Positions 51,641 to 61,543 of a stretch of 64,000 nt of DNA are shown piece after piece. The stretch's first letter is position 1. The number at the start of each line of letters is the position of its first letter. The notes under the pieces are model-generated. The model saw nothing but the letters and a program-made list of their open reading frames with translations, had not been told where the DNA came from and made no database searches. Made by a program: the position numbers and the translations under genes. This stretch comes from Alphaproteobacteria bacterium (lineage in GTDB: Bacteria > Pseudomonadota > Alphaproteobacteria > Rhodobacterales > Rhodobacteraceae): positions 1-64,000 of the forward strand of contig JAUIHM010000001.1 of the NCBI GenBank assembly GCA_030432315.1, in the 5' to 3' direction.

Positions 51641-54229
51641 ATGTCGCGATACAATGCCCGCGAGGTTGAGCCAAAGTGGCAGAAGGCCTGGGAGGACGCA
51701 GCCGTATTTCGTGCGACCCGTGACCGGGACCGGCCCAAGTACTACGTGCTGGAGATGTTCCCCTATCCGTCGGGGCGCATCCATATCGGGCACACCCGCA
51801 ACTACACCATGGGTGATGTGATCGCGCGCTACAAATTGGCGCAGGGTTTCAACGTCTTGCATCCGATGGGGTTCGACGCCTTCGGAATGCCCGCCGAAAA
51901 TGCTGCGATTGAAAACGGCGTTCATCCGGGCGACTGGACCTACCGCAACATCGACACCATGCGCACCCAGATGAAGCCGATGGGCTTCTCGATCGACTGG
52001 TCGCGTGAGTTTGCAACCTGCGACCCGGAATACTATGCCCAGCAGCAGGCGCTGTTCATCGACATGATGGAAGCCGGTCTGATCTACCGCAAGGCTGCGG
52101 TGGTAAACTGGGACCCGGTAGACCAGACCGTGCTCGCAAACGAACAGGTGATCGACGGCAAGGGCTGGCGTTCCGGTGCTCCGGTGGAACGCCGCGAACT
52201 GACCCAATGGTTCTTCGCCATTTCCGACATGGCTGAGGAACTCCTCACGGCCATCGACGGGCTCGAAGCATGGCCGGAGAAGGTCCGCACCATGCAGCGC
52301 AACTGGATTGGCAGGAGCCAGGGCCTGCAGTTCGGGTTCGAAACCATCGGTGCCCCCGAAGGATTTGCGCGGCTCGACGTCTATACCACCCGCCCGGACA
52401 CGCTGCTCGGCGCGGGATTCGCGGCGATCTCTCCCGATCATCCGCTGGCGAAGGCGCTGGAGAGCAACCCGGAGATCGCGGCATTCAATGCCGAATGCCG
52501 CCGCATGGGCACCTCCGAGGAAGAACTGGAAACAGCGGAGAAAAAAGGCTTCGACACCGGCGTACGGGTTCGGCATCCGCTCGATCCCTCCTGGGAACTC
52601 CCGGTCTACATCGCCAACTTCATTCTGATGGACTACGGGACCGGCGCCATCTTCGGATGCCCGGCCCATGACCAGCGCGACCTCGATTTTTCCCGAAAGT
52701 ACGGTCTTCCGGTGATCGACGTTTTCAAGTCGTCGGAATCGGCTCCCGATGTTGCGAAAGAGGCATATGTGCCATTAAAGTCACAGCCGGTGACCTACAT
52801 CCGCGGCTTCGCCGGCGAAAAGGTCATGACCGGCGACGAAGCGGTCGCAGCGGCCGTCGCGTTTTGCGAGGAAGCCGGGATCGGTACCGGTGTGACCAAA
52901 TACCGCCTGCGCGACTGGGGAATCAGCCGCCAGCGCTACTGGGGCTGCCCGATTCCGATGATCCACTGCGAAAGCTGCGGGATCGTGCCGGAAGACAAGG
53001 CCAACCTGCCGGTGCGCCTGCCGGATGATGTCACGCTTGACCGGCCAGGAAATCCGCTTGAGCACCATCCCACCTGGCGACATACGGCCTGTCCCAAATG
53101 CGGCGGCGCAGCGACGCGGGAAACCGATACCATGGACACCTTCGTCGATTCGTCGTGGTATTTTGCGCGGTTCACGTCGCCGCGTGCGGAAACGCCGACC
53201 GTCGCCGAAGACGCCGCCTACTGGATGAACGTCGACCAGTATATCGGCGGTGTCGAGCATGCCATTCTGCACCTGCTCTACAGCCGCTTCTTCGCCCGCG
53301 CCATGCATATGACCGGACATCTTCCCGCCGGGGCGATCGAGCCGTTTGACGCGCTCTTCACCCAGGGCATGGTCACCCACGAAACCTATTCGACCAGAAA
53401 TGCGGCCGGCCGCACGATCTGGCACACGCCGGACGAGGTCGTCCGAACCGAAACCGGCGCGACCCTTGCGGACGGTACTCCCGTCAAAGTCGGTCCGTCG
53501 ATCAAGATGTCGAAATCGAAGAAGAACGTCGTCGATCCCGAGGACATCATCGAAGCCTATGGCGCAGATACCGCCCGATGGTTCGTCATGTCGGATTCTC
53601 CGCCCGAACGGGATGTCGAATGGACCGCTTCCGGCGCGGAATCCGCCTGGAAACACCTGCAGAGGGTCTGGCGGCTGACGGTCGAGATCGCGGCGGAACG
53701 GGAGCGGAGCGCCGGCGGTCCTGAGGCCGCCGCCGGTGAGGAGGCGCTCTCGCTGCTCCGCGCTGCGCACCGGGCCATCCGCGACGTGACCGCCGATATC
53801 GAGGGCTTTTCCTTCAACCGCGCCGTGGCGCGTCTGTACGAACTGACGAATGCCATCGCCAAGGCGTCGCCAGAAGCCCCGGGCATGACGGAGGCGCGGG
53901 CATTCGCCATGCGCACCATGGCCCAGCTGATGGGGCCGATGGTTCCCCATCTGGCGGAGGAGGTCTGGGCCCGGCTCGGAGGAGAGGGCCTCGTCGTCCG
54001 CGCCGCGTGGCCGGTGGCCGACCCGGCGCTGCTTGTCGAAAGCAGCGTGATCCTTCCGATTCAGATCAACGGCAAACGGCGCGGAGAGATATCCGTTCCC
54101 GCCGATGCAGACACCGGCGCCGTCGAGGCAATGGTGCTTGCCGATCCGCTGGTGGTCAGGGCGCTGGACGGGGCGACCCCGCGGCGGCTAATCGTGGTGC
54201 CGGGCAGGATCGTGAACGTTGTAATGTGA
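51641..54229 (+). CDS. leuS: Leucyl-tRNA synthetase
   Basis: [26 protein letters not shown] (HIGH); [12 protein letters not shown] (KMSKS). Confidence 0.98.
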   Translation: MSRYNAREVEPKWQKAWEDAAVFRATRDRDRPKYYVLEMFPYPSGRIHIGHTRNYTMGDVIARYKLAQGFNVLHPMGFDAFGMPAENAAIENGVHPGDWTYRNIDTMRTQMKPMGFSIDWSREFATCDPEYYAQQQALFIDMMEAGLIYRKAAVVNWDPVDQTVLANEQVIDGKGWRSGAPVERRELTQWFFAISDMAEELLTAIDGLEAWPEKVRTMQRNWIGRSQGLQFGFETIGAPEGFARLDVYTTRPDTLLGAGFAAISPDHPLAKALESNPEIAAFNAECRRMGTSEEELETAEKKGFDTGVRVRHPLDPSWELPVYIANFILMDYGTGAIFGCPAHDQRDLDFSRKYGLPVIDVFKSSESAPDVAKEAYVPLKSQPVTYIRGFAGEKVMTGDEAVAAAVAFCEEAGIGTGVTKYRLRDWGISRQRYWGCPIPMIHCESCGIVPEDKANLPVRLPDDVTLDRPGNPLEHHPTWRHTACPKCGGAATRETDTMDTFVDSSWYFARFTSPRAETPTVAEDAAYWMNVDQYIGGVEHAILHLLYSRFFARAMHMTGHLPAGAIEPFDALFTQGMVTHETYSTRNAAGRTIWHTPDEVVRTETGATLADGTPVKVGPSIKMSKSKKNVVDPEDIIEAYGADTARWFVMSDSPPERDVEWTASGAESAWKHLQRVWRLTVEIAAERERSAGGPEAAAGEEALSLLRAAHRAIRDVTADIEGFSFNRAVARLYELTNAIAKASPEAPGMTEARAFAMRTMAQLMGPMVPHLAEEVWARLGGEGLVVRAAWPVADPALLVESSVILPIQINGKRRGEISVPADADTGAVEAMVLADPLVVRALDGATPRRLIVVPGRIVNVVM

Positions 54230-54243
54230 GGATGGACGGGTGA

Positions 54244-54762
54244 ATGCGGTCGCCTGATCGACGGCGTTTTCTGACTCTGGGCACCGCCTGCATCGGCGCA
54301 GGCGTGCTCGCGGGGTGTGGATTTGAACCGCTCTATGGCGAGGGAACGGCTGCGGAACTTGGTCAGGGTCGCATTGCCGTCGGTCCCCTCGAGGGGTTCG
54401 CCGGATACGACTGTCGCCAGCGTCTGGTTCGGCTCCTGGGCGAAGCGGAAAATCCCACGCATCTGCTCGAAGTGAACCTCGCGATCGACGTGGAAAGTGT
54501 CGCGCTGACCCAGGACAACATTCAGACCCGGTACCGCGTGGTTGGCGACGCGGGCTATACCCTGCGACCGCTGTCGGGTTCGGGGGAGATCCTGCGCGGG
54601 CGCACCGGCGCACTTTCCGGCTATTCGTCTCCGGACAATTCTGCCGGTACCGCGTTTGCCACCGAAGTCGCCCGCCAGGATGCGATTCGCCGTGTTGCGG
54701 TGCTGCTGGCCGAACGGATCGCACTGGCACTGTCCCTAAGGGCGGGGGAGTGGGCAGTGTGA
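54244..54762 (+). CDS. lptE: LPS-assembly lipoprotein LptE
   Basis: LAGCGFEPLYG lipoprotein; between leuS and holA. Confidence 0.88.
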   Translation: MRSPDRRRFLTLGTACIGAGVLAGCGFEPLYGEGTAAELGQGRIAVGPLEGFAGYDCRQRLVRLLGEAENPTHLLEVNLAIDVESVALTQDNIQTRYRVVGDAGYTLRPLSGSGEILRGRTGALSGYSSPDNSAGTAFATEVARQDAIRRVAVLLAERIALALSLRAGEWAV

Positions 54763-55781
54763 AGCTGACGGGCCGGGACGCCGCGCGGTATTTCGACCGG
54801 CCGGATACGGGGGCTGCCGGGGCACTGCTCTTCGGCGCCGACGCGATGCAGGTGTCGCTGAAGCGGCGGGCGCTGGTAGAAAACCTCGTCGGTGAGAACG
54901 CCGGTGGGGAAATGCGCATCACCCGGATTTCCGGCCCTGACCTGACCCGCGACCCGGCGGCACTGCTCGATGCCGTTAAGGCCGTGGGGTTTTTCCCGGG
55001 CCCAAGGGCCGTCGTTGTTGAAGGCGCAGGCGACAGCCATGTTGCCTGCATTGCATCGGCGCTCGACGGCTGGCAGCCGGGAGATGCCGCGATGGTGCTG
55101 ACGGCCGGCAACCTCACGCCGCGCTCAAAACTGCGAAAGCTGTTCGAAACCGCGCCGACCGCCTTCGCGATCGGCATCTATGCTGACCCGCCCGGCCGTG
55201 AGACGATCATCGCGGCACTGAAAAAGCACGGTGTCGCGGAAATTCCGCACGACGTCATTCTGGATCTCGAAGCACTTGCGCAAAGTCTTGATTCGGGCGC
55301 CTTCAGCCAGTTCCTCGAAAAACTGGCGCTCTACAAACGCGGCGACAGTACTCCGCTGACGGCAGCCGACATCGCGGAATGCGCGCCCATGCAGCCGGGA
55401 GCCGAGGCCGATGCGCTGGTGAACCTTGCCGCGGATGGACGCGCCGACGATCTCGCGCGCGAGTTCGCGCGGCTCGGTGGCCAGGGTGCGACGGCAACCG
55501 GTCTGACAATCGTCGCTGCCCGGCATTTTCGGACGCTTCACGCGGCATCGCTCGATCCGTCCGGTGCCGAAACCGCGCTGGCCCGCGCGAGGCCTCCCGT
55601 GTTCGGGCCAAGGCGCAGCCGCATGGCGGCGCAGGTCCGCAACCTCGGGTTGGCCAGGATCGAGACGGCGCTCGATCTGATCATGGATGCCGAACTGCGG
55701 CTCAGGTCGGGGCGACCAACACCGGGACTGGCGCTAGTAGAACGTCTTTTCGTCAGAATTGCCACGCTCGGCAGGCGCTGA
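54759..55781 (+). CDS. holA: DNA polymerase III subunit delta
   Basis: GALLFGADAMQVSLKRRALVENLVG; DnaX-like clamp-loader fold; overlaps lptE stop. Confidence 0.92.
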   Translation: MKLTGRDAARYFDRPDTGAAGALLFGADAMQVSLKRRALVENLVGENAGGEMRITRISGPDLTRDPAALLDAVKAVGFFPGPRAVVVEGAGDSHVACIASALDGWQPGDAAMVLTAGNLTPRSKLRKLFETAPTAFAIGIYADPPGRETIIAALKKHGVAEIPHDVILDLEALAQSLDSGAFSQFLEKLALYKRGDSTPLTAADIAECAPMQPGAEADALVNLAADGRADDLAREFARLGGQGATATGLTIVAARHFRTLHAASLDPSGAETALARARPPVFGPRRSRMAAQVRNLGLARIETALDLIMDAELRLRSGRPTPGLALVERLFVRIATLGRR

Positions 55782-55970
55782 CTTCCCGTTGTAAGAGACG
55801 GATCAAGTGATATGCTGTTCCGGCTTCTGTGGGTAAATTAGTACAGACGGTCATTAACTAACTCGGCAAAGAACTGCCTGTTTGGCCGCGTAGTTTGGTG
55901 CGTCCGGTTGCTCCGCAGGGCAATTCTGCTAACGTTTTGTAAAGTAGTACGACCTTCCTGGGGGGCTGGC

Positions 55971-58628
55971 ATGGCTGGTGAAGACAACAAAATCGTTGGT
56001 GACAACGACAACAATACACTGCGGGGAACTGACCGGAACGATCTGATTCAGGGTCTGTCCGGCGATGATTCCCTCTTCGGTTACGGGGGACTCGACCGGC
56101 TTCTGGGCGGGAGCGGTGACGACTTTCTGTATGGCGGCCTCGGTGCGGACGAATTGCTGGGCGGCCCTGGCAGCGACCGGGTACTCTATCGCGATTCCTC
56201 CGCGGGCGTCGTCGTCGACCTCAGGGACCCTTCCCGCAATACCGGTGAAGCAAGGGGGGATACCTATGCTTCCATCGAGAACATCAGTGGTTCCACCTAC
56301 GATGACAAACTCTATGGCACCGACGATGCCAACATCATTTTCGCCGGCTTCGGAAAAGACACGCTTCTGGGACGTGGCGGCGGTGATCTGTTGTTTGGCG
56401 GCGAGGACGACGACCTGCTTCAGGGCGGCGACGGCAACGATTTCCTTAACGGCGGCGGCGGTGCTGACGAACTCAAGGGCGGCAGCGGGATAGACGCGGC
56501 GGTCTACTGGGCTGCCCGCAGCGCGGTCACCGCGGACCTTGCCAATGCGGCGCGCAACACCGGCGAAGCGGTGGGAGATACCTACTTTGGTATCGAGGAC
56601 CTCTCCGGTTCCAATCACAACGACGAACTCGCCGGTGACGCGCAGCAGAACAAGATTTTCGGCCGGGACGGCAACGACACGATTTTTGGCCGCGACGGCA
56701 ACGACACCATTCTCGGCGAGGAAGGCGACGACATTCTGCTTGGTGGCGACGGCGACGACTACCTGAGCGGCGGTGAAGGTGCCGATGATCTGCAGGGCGG
56801 AACCGGCATGGACCGGGCAACCTATTTTCAGTCCGAGACAGGTGTGTCGATCAGTCTGCTTGACCCGGGTTCCAACACCGGAATCGCTGCCGGTGACACC
56901 TATTCGGGAATCGAGGGGCTGGTCGGCTCCGATTTCAACGACATCATTTCCGGCGACGGCGGCGACAACGAACTCATTGGCCGTCTCGGCGACGACATTC
57001 TTCAGGGACGCAAGGGCAACGATTTGCTCGAGGGCCGCGAAGGCAACGACCGCATGACCGGCAGCGCCGGTGATGACATCCTTGATGGCGGTGCCGGTGC
57101 CGATGAACTGTTTGGCGGCGACGGAATGGACCTTGCCTCGTACCAGGATTCCGGCAGTGCGGTCGAGGTCGATCTGGTGAACACCTCCGGCAACACCGGC
57201 CATGCCGCTGGAGACACCTTTACCTCGATCGAGGGGTTGATCGGCAGTGACTACGATGATGTGCTGCGCGGGACCGACACCAGAAACAGCCTTTATGGCG
57301 GAATTGGTGCTGACACGATCCGTGGCCGTAATGGCAGCGACACGCTGGTCGGCGGTGGCGGAAACGACATTCTCGTCGGCGGCAACGGCACCGATATACT
57401 CAATGGTGGTTTCGACGCTGACAGCCTCGATGGCGGCAGAGGCTGGGATACCGCGACTTATGCAGACGCGGTGGCAGCCGTACGGGTCGACCTCAAGGAT
57501 CTGTCGCTGAACACCGGCGAGGCCAAGGGTGACACCTACACCGATATCGAAGTGATCGAAGGGACGGCATTCGATGACTTCCTTCGCGGCAGCGACAAGG
57601 CGGACGGCTTCATCGGCGGCGACGGCAATGACGTGCTGCGCGGCCGCAAGGGCAGCGATGACATCAGCGGCGGCCGCGGGGACGACACCCTGATTGGCGC
57701 CGAAGGACGGGATGTGCTGAATGGCGGCCTTGGTGCCGACATGATGGACGGCGGCAACGGTGTTGATACCGCAACCTACGAAGATGCTTCTTCCGGAGTA
57801 AGGGTTGACCTCGCCGGAGGTTTCGGCGACGCCGGCGAAGCCGACGGCGATACGCTCGTCGGCATTGAGGTGTTGGTCGGGTCCGCGTTCGACGACGTGC
57901 TTCGTGGAAGCGACAAGGCGGACACGCTCCAGGGTGGCGCCGGAAATGACACGCTGCGCGGTCGCATCGGTAGCGACGAACTGTCGGGTGGTGCGGGCGA
58001 TGACATTCTGATCGGCGGCAAGGGCGCGGACCTGTTAACCGGCGGCGCCGGCGCCGATGAGATGTCCGGTGAGGAGGGCACGGACATCGCGCTTTATTCC
58101 GACGCCGCCTCGGGTGTGGTCGCGGACCTCGCGGATTCCTCGGGCAATACCGGTGATGCCGCCGGAGATACCTACACCGGGATCGAAGGGCTCGCCGGAT
58201 CTGAATTCGATGACACGCTGAACGGCGATGCGTTCGACAACATCTTCTACGGGGGGGACGGAAACGACGTTCTGCGCGGTCGTGGCGGCGCGGATACGTT
58301 CGTCTTCGCGGATCTGCCGTCCTCCGGCAATGTCGATACCATCATCAAGTTCGTTTCCGGCGAAGATGAAATTGCCATCGATGCCTCCGTGTTTACCGGC
58401 CTTGATACCGGCAGTCTCGATGATGACGAGACCACGCCGCTCGACGACGATGCCTTCGTTGTCGGCACCGAGGCAACTACGGCGGAGCAGAGGATCATCT
58501 ACGATGAAACCGACGGAAGTCTCTATTATGACGCCGATGGTGTCGGCGGCGCGGACGCCGAACTCTTTGCCTCTCTGGGGGCGGGAACAGTGCTTGTCGC
58601 GTCCGACATCGGCCTCTTCATCACCTGA
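55971..58628 (+). CDS. RTX-type calcium-binding repeat protein (hemolysin-type)
   Basis: Dozens of GGxGxDxLxG nonapeptides in a 106-aa super-repeat; start ATG 55971 after cctggggggc. Confidence 0.93.
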   Translation: MAGEDNKIVGDNDNNTLRGTDRNDLIQGLSGDDSLFGYGGLDRLLGGSGDDFLYGGLGADELLGGPGSDRVLYRDSSAGVVVDLRDPSRNTGEARGDTYASIENISGSTYDDKLYGTDDANIIFAGFGKDTLLGRGGGDLLFGGEDDDLLQGGDGNDFLNGGGGADELKGGSGIDAAVYWAARSAVTADLANAARNTGEAVGDTYFGIEDLSGSNHNDELAGDAQQNKIFGRDGNDTIFGRDGNDTILGEEGDDILLGGDGDDYLSGGEGADDLQGGTGMDRATYFQSETGVSISLLDPGSNTGIAAGDTYSGIEGLVGSDFNDIISGDGGDNELIGRLGDDILQGRKGNDLLEGREGNDRMTGSAGDDILDGGAGADELFGGDGMDLASYQDSGSAVEVDLVNTSGNTGHAAGDTFTSIEGLIGSDYDDVLRGTDTRNSLYGGIGADTIRGRNGSDTLVGGGGNDILVGGNGTDILNGGFDADSLDGGRGWDTATYADAVAAVRVDLKDLSLNTGEAKGDTYTDIEVIEGTAFDDFLRGSDKADGFIGGDGNDVLRGRKGSDDISGGRGDDTLIGAEGRDVLNGGLGADMMDGGNGVDTATYEDASSGVRVDLAGGFGDAGEADGDTLVGIEVLVGSAFDDVLRGSDKADTLQGGAGNDTLRGRIGSDELSGGAGDDILIGGKGADLLTGGAGADEMSGEEGTDIALYSDAASGVVADLADSSGNTGDAAGDTYTGIEGLAGSEFDDTLNGDAFDNIFYGGDGNDVLRGRGGADTFVFADLPSSGNVDTIIKFVSGEDEIAIDASVFTGLDTGSLDDDETTPLDDDAFVVGTEATTAEQRIIYDETDGSLYYDADGVGGADAELFASLGAGTVLVASDIGLFIT
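56184..58301 (+). repeat. Six complete and one partial copies of a 318-bp (106-aa) coding super-repeat
   Basis: Units start at 56184, 56502, 56820, 57138, 57456, 57774 and 58092 (partial); each 106 codons with no indels. Confidence 0.93.
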
Positions 58629-58690
58629 CGCCAAAGGGATCCGGCGCTGACCGCGCCGGTGTCGCCGCTGACTCGATCCGAAAGAAACAA

Positions 58691-58721
58691 GGGGCCCGGA
58701 GGGATCAATCCTCCGGGCCCC
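58691..58721. terminator. Terminator between convergent RTX and mscS genes
   Basis: ggggcccggagg...cctccgggcccc-type stem with ttgtttcttt on the minus-strand side. Confidence 0.75.
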
Positions 58722-58762
58722 TGGCATGTTGAACGGTAAGGATCCGTGCGTGTCGGATCGGA

Positions 58763-60277
58763 TCAGTTGGTATCGTCGGCCTCATCATCGGAGTCGGGGT
58801 CATGGCCTTCATCCCCCTCGGCGATACCCTGACCGCGCGAAGCCGCGGCCGCAGCCGGCGGCAGGAAAGACGCAACTGCGGCTGCCGAAGCAGGACCCGA
58901 TACCTTGATGTTCATGTCGGTCTGCGGGAACGGGATCGAAATGCCCTCGGCGTCGAACCGTTCCTTCACCTGACGTGTCAGGTCCCAGTAGACCGCCCAA
59001 TAGTCGGCACTGCGTACCCAGGGGCGGCAGATAAAGTCAACCGAACTCGCATTGAGCACATTGACCCGGATCACCGGTTCCGGCTCGGGCAGAACCTTGG
59101 GATGGGAGAGGACCACCTCCTCGAGCACATGCTGTGCCTTCTCGATCGAGTCGCCGTACCCGATGCCGAATGTCAGATCGACACGGCGGGTCTCGCTGGC
59201 CGTCACGTTGGTGATGACATTGCCCCACACCTTCGAATTGGGCACGACGATCACCTGGTTGTCCGGTGTGGTCACCATGGTGGAAACGATCGAGACGGAT
59301 TTGACCGTGCCGGCCACCCCACCGATATCCACATAGTCACCCTCGTCAAACGGCCGGTTGATCATGATCATCAGACCGGCGGCGAGATTGCCGAGCGTAT
59401 CCTGCATCGCAAAGGCGATGATGAAGGATGCACCGCCGACCAGGGCGAATACCGGCGTGATGTCAACGCCGAGCGCCGAAAGCACGATCATCAGGCCGAC
59501 AGCCACGGTTACCCAGTAGATGACGAAGACAATGAAGGTCTGCAAGAGTTTCGAAAGGTTCGGGACCCGTTCCAGTCCCCGGCGGGCGAACCCCCGTACC
59601 ACCCGCGCGGCGACGAGCAGCGCGAGGAACGAACCGACTACCACGGTCAAGCGGATTGCCAGCCGGATGCCGCCGTCCATCGACGTGGCCCAGCCAAGTG
59701 CCTGGGTCGCCAGAGTCTTGTAATCGGCGTTGCGCTTTTCCTCGACGATGATGGCATTGCGGTAACTCCGGTAGGACGCAATCGTCGCCTCATCGCCACC
59801 CTTCTTCGCCCAGTTGTCGAGTACGGCACTGAACCGCTGGAACATGAGGTTTCGCTTTTCCGTTGCCGCAACGACGCTCTCGCGGGCTGCCGCGGCGATC
59901 GCCTCGTCTTCCGACATCGCGCGGACCTGATCCGCCACCAGTGCCTCGGTCGCGTCCTTGACGATCCCGAGCCATGTGTCCGCCAGAGCGGAGAGGTCGT
60001 CCGTAGTCAGAGGAATCAGGTAGAGTGTGAAAGCGTCGAGATCGGTTTCCGGGTCGGTCAGCGGAGCGGGAAATGCAGGAGCTTCGGGCTCGGCGGCCTC
60101 CTCCGCGGGTGCCGTATCATCCGCAGCCGCCGTGTCATCCGCCGCGGCCTCCGCTGCCGGAGCCGGATCGACGGCGGGCGCCTGGGCAACCACGGTCGCC
60201 GGAGCGAGAGAAAGGCAAAGCAGCATCAGTGCAAGAAAGCGCAGCACCCGGTGCCGCAGCATCGCAGTCGCAATCAT
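58763..60277 (-). CDS. MscS-family mechanosensitive ion channel with acidic/Ala-rich N-terminal linker
   Basis: MscS pore and beta domains: FALVGGASFIIAFAMQDTLGNLAAGLMIMINRPFDEGDYVDIGGVAGTV. Confidence 0.92.
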   Translation of the reverse strand: MIATAMLRHRVLRFLALMLLCLSLAPATVVAQAPAVDPAPAAEAAADDTAAADDTAPAEEAAEPEAPAFPAPLTDPETDLDAFTLYLIPLTTDDLSALADTWLGIVKDATEALVADQVRAMSEDEAIAAAARESVVAATEKRNLMFQRFSAVLDNWAKKGGDEATIASYRSYRNAIIVEEKRNADYKTLATQALGWATSMDGGIRLAIRLTVVVGSFLALLVAARVVRGFARRGLERVPNLSKLLQTFIVFVIYWVTVAVGLMIVLSALGVDITPVFALVGGASFIIAFAMQDTLGNLAAGLMIMINRPFDEGDYVDIGGVAGTVKSVSIVSTMVTTPDNQVIVVPNSKVWGNVITNVTASETRRVDLTFGIGYGDSIEKAQHVLEEVVLSHPKVLPEPEPVIRVNVLNASSVDFICRPWVRSADYWAVYWDLTRQVKERFDAEGISIPFPQTDMNIKVSGPASAAAVASFLPPAAAAASRGQGIAEGDEGHDPDSDDEADDTN

Positions 60278-60332
60278 GGTGAATCCTTCGGTCAATGTCC
60301 TGGGGCGGGTCTAGCAACCCAGGCCTTCAGGA

Positions 60333-61541
60333 TCAACCGACGGATTGACCACGCTTCAGCCATTTGACCGCGGCGATTCCCGCTCCCCGGCCCGTGGCCA
60401 GACACGCGGTCAGGAGGTACCCCCCGGTCGGTGCGTCCCAGTCGAGCATTTCCCCGGCGCAAAACACGCCCGGCCACTCCCGAAGCATCAGATTGCCGTC
60501 CAGTGCCGACGCGGCGACCCCGCCGCCGGTTGAAATTGCCCCGTCGATGTCAAAGGGCCCGCCGAGCGGCAGAGCAAGCGCTTTCAGACTGTCGGCGGTA
60601 CGGGGCCACGCGTCCAGCGGATGCCCGGCACATTCGCGCAACAGGGCGATCTTGACCGGAGGCAGACCCAGACAGCGCCGCAGATGGCTGGAAAGCGACG
60701 CCTTCCCCCGCGGCCGCAGCAGACGCTCCAGAATGTCGGGACGGTCGCGGTCGGGAACCAGGTCCAGTACCAGCGGCGCCCCCTCGCGGAGCAGGTGGGA
60801 TAGCGCATAGATGCCGCCGCCCTCGACCCCCCGCGACGAGATCACGAATTCCGCTTCGACCTCTCGGCTGCCCGCCGAAAGACGCACCGGTTTCACCGGC
60901 GCGCCAAAATGGCGTGCCATGTGATCCGACCAGGCAACGTGAAAGCCGGTGTTCGACGGCACAAACGGCGCGACGGCAATACCCGCACTGCGGAGCAGCG
61001 GGCTCCACGCCCCGTCAGATCCAAGCCTTGCCCATGATCCTCCACCGGCCGCCAGAACCGTCGCACCGGCGGAAACGGTCCGCTTACCTTCCGGCGTGTC
61101 AAAGCCGTGACTGCCGCCCGCCCGCCCGGTCCACCGCCAGCGGGTGCGCAGGTCGACCCCCTGGGCTTCCAGCTTTCGCAGCCAGGAGCGCAGCAGCGGC
61201 GATGCTTTCATCGCAGTGGGAAAGACGCGCCCGGAGGAGCCGCAGAAGGTATCCTGCGACAGCGTAGCCGCCCAGGTCCGTACTTCCTTCGGCCCGAATC
61301 CCGCCAGATGCGGCGCCAGAAGCTCATGTCCCCGCCAGTAGGAGGCGAGAAACTCCGCCGGATCCTGCGCGCGTGTCAGATTGAGCCCCGACTTGCCGGC
61401 CATGAGAAGTTTGCGGCCTGCGGAAGGTTTGGCCTCGGTCAGCAGTACCCCGTATCCGGCGGCGGAAAGCACGTCCGCAGCCATGAGACCGGCAGGTCCG
61501 GCACCGATGACCAGCGCATCGGCGCACGGATCCGGTCGCAC
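60333..61541 (-). CDS. HI0933/YhiN-like FAD-dependent oxidoreductase (TIGR03862-like)
   Basis: ALVIGAGPAGLMAADVLSAAGYGVLLTEAKPSAGRKLLMAGKSGLNLTRA; GGVAASALDGNLMLREWPGVFCAGEMLDWDAPTGGYLLTACLATGR. Confidence 0.9.
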   Translation of the reverse strand: MRPDPCADALVIGAGPAGLMAADVLSAAGYGVLLTEAKPSAGRKLLMAGKSGLNLTRAQDPAEFLASYWRGHELLAPHLAGFGPKEVRTWAATLSQDTFCGSSGRVFPTAMKASPLLRSWLRKLEAQGVDLRTRWRWTGRAGGSHGFDTPEGKRTVSAGATVLAAGGGSWARLGSDGAWSPLLRSAGIAVAPFVPSNTGFHVAWSDHMARHFGAPVKPVRLSAGSREVEAEFVISSRGVEGGGIYALSHLLREGAPLVLDLVPDRDRPDILERLLRPRGKASLSSHLRRCLGLPPVKIALLRECAGHPLDAWPRTADSLKALALPLGGPFDIDGAISTGGGVAASALDGNLMLREWPGVFCAGEMLDWDAPTGGYLLTACLATGRGAGIAAVKWLKRGQSVG

Positions 61542-61543
61542 GG

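Noticed and set aside
55929-57203. 424-aa minus-strand ORF antisense to the RTX gene
   Set aside because: Its apparent repeats simply mirror the RTX coding repeats.
56184-58301. Regular 318-bp repeats as a CRISPR or non-coding tandem array
   Set aside because: Repeats are in frame throughout and encode RTX nonapeptides; divergence is at the codon level as expected for protein repeats.
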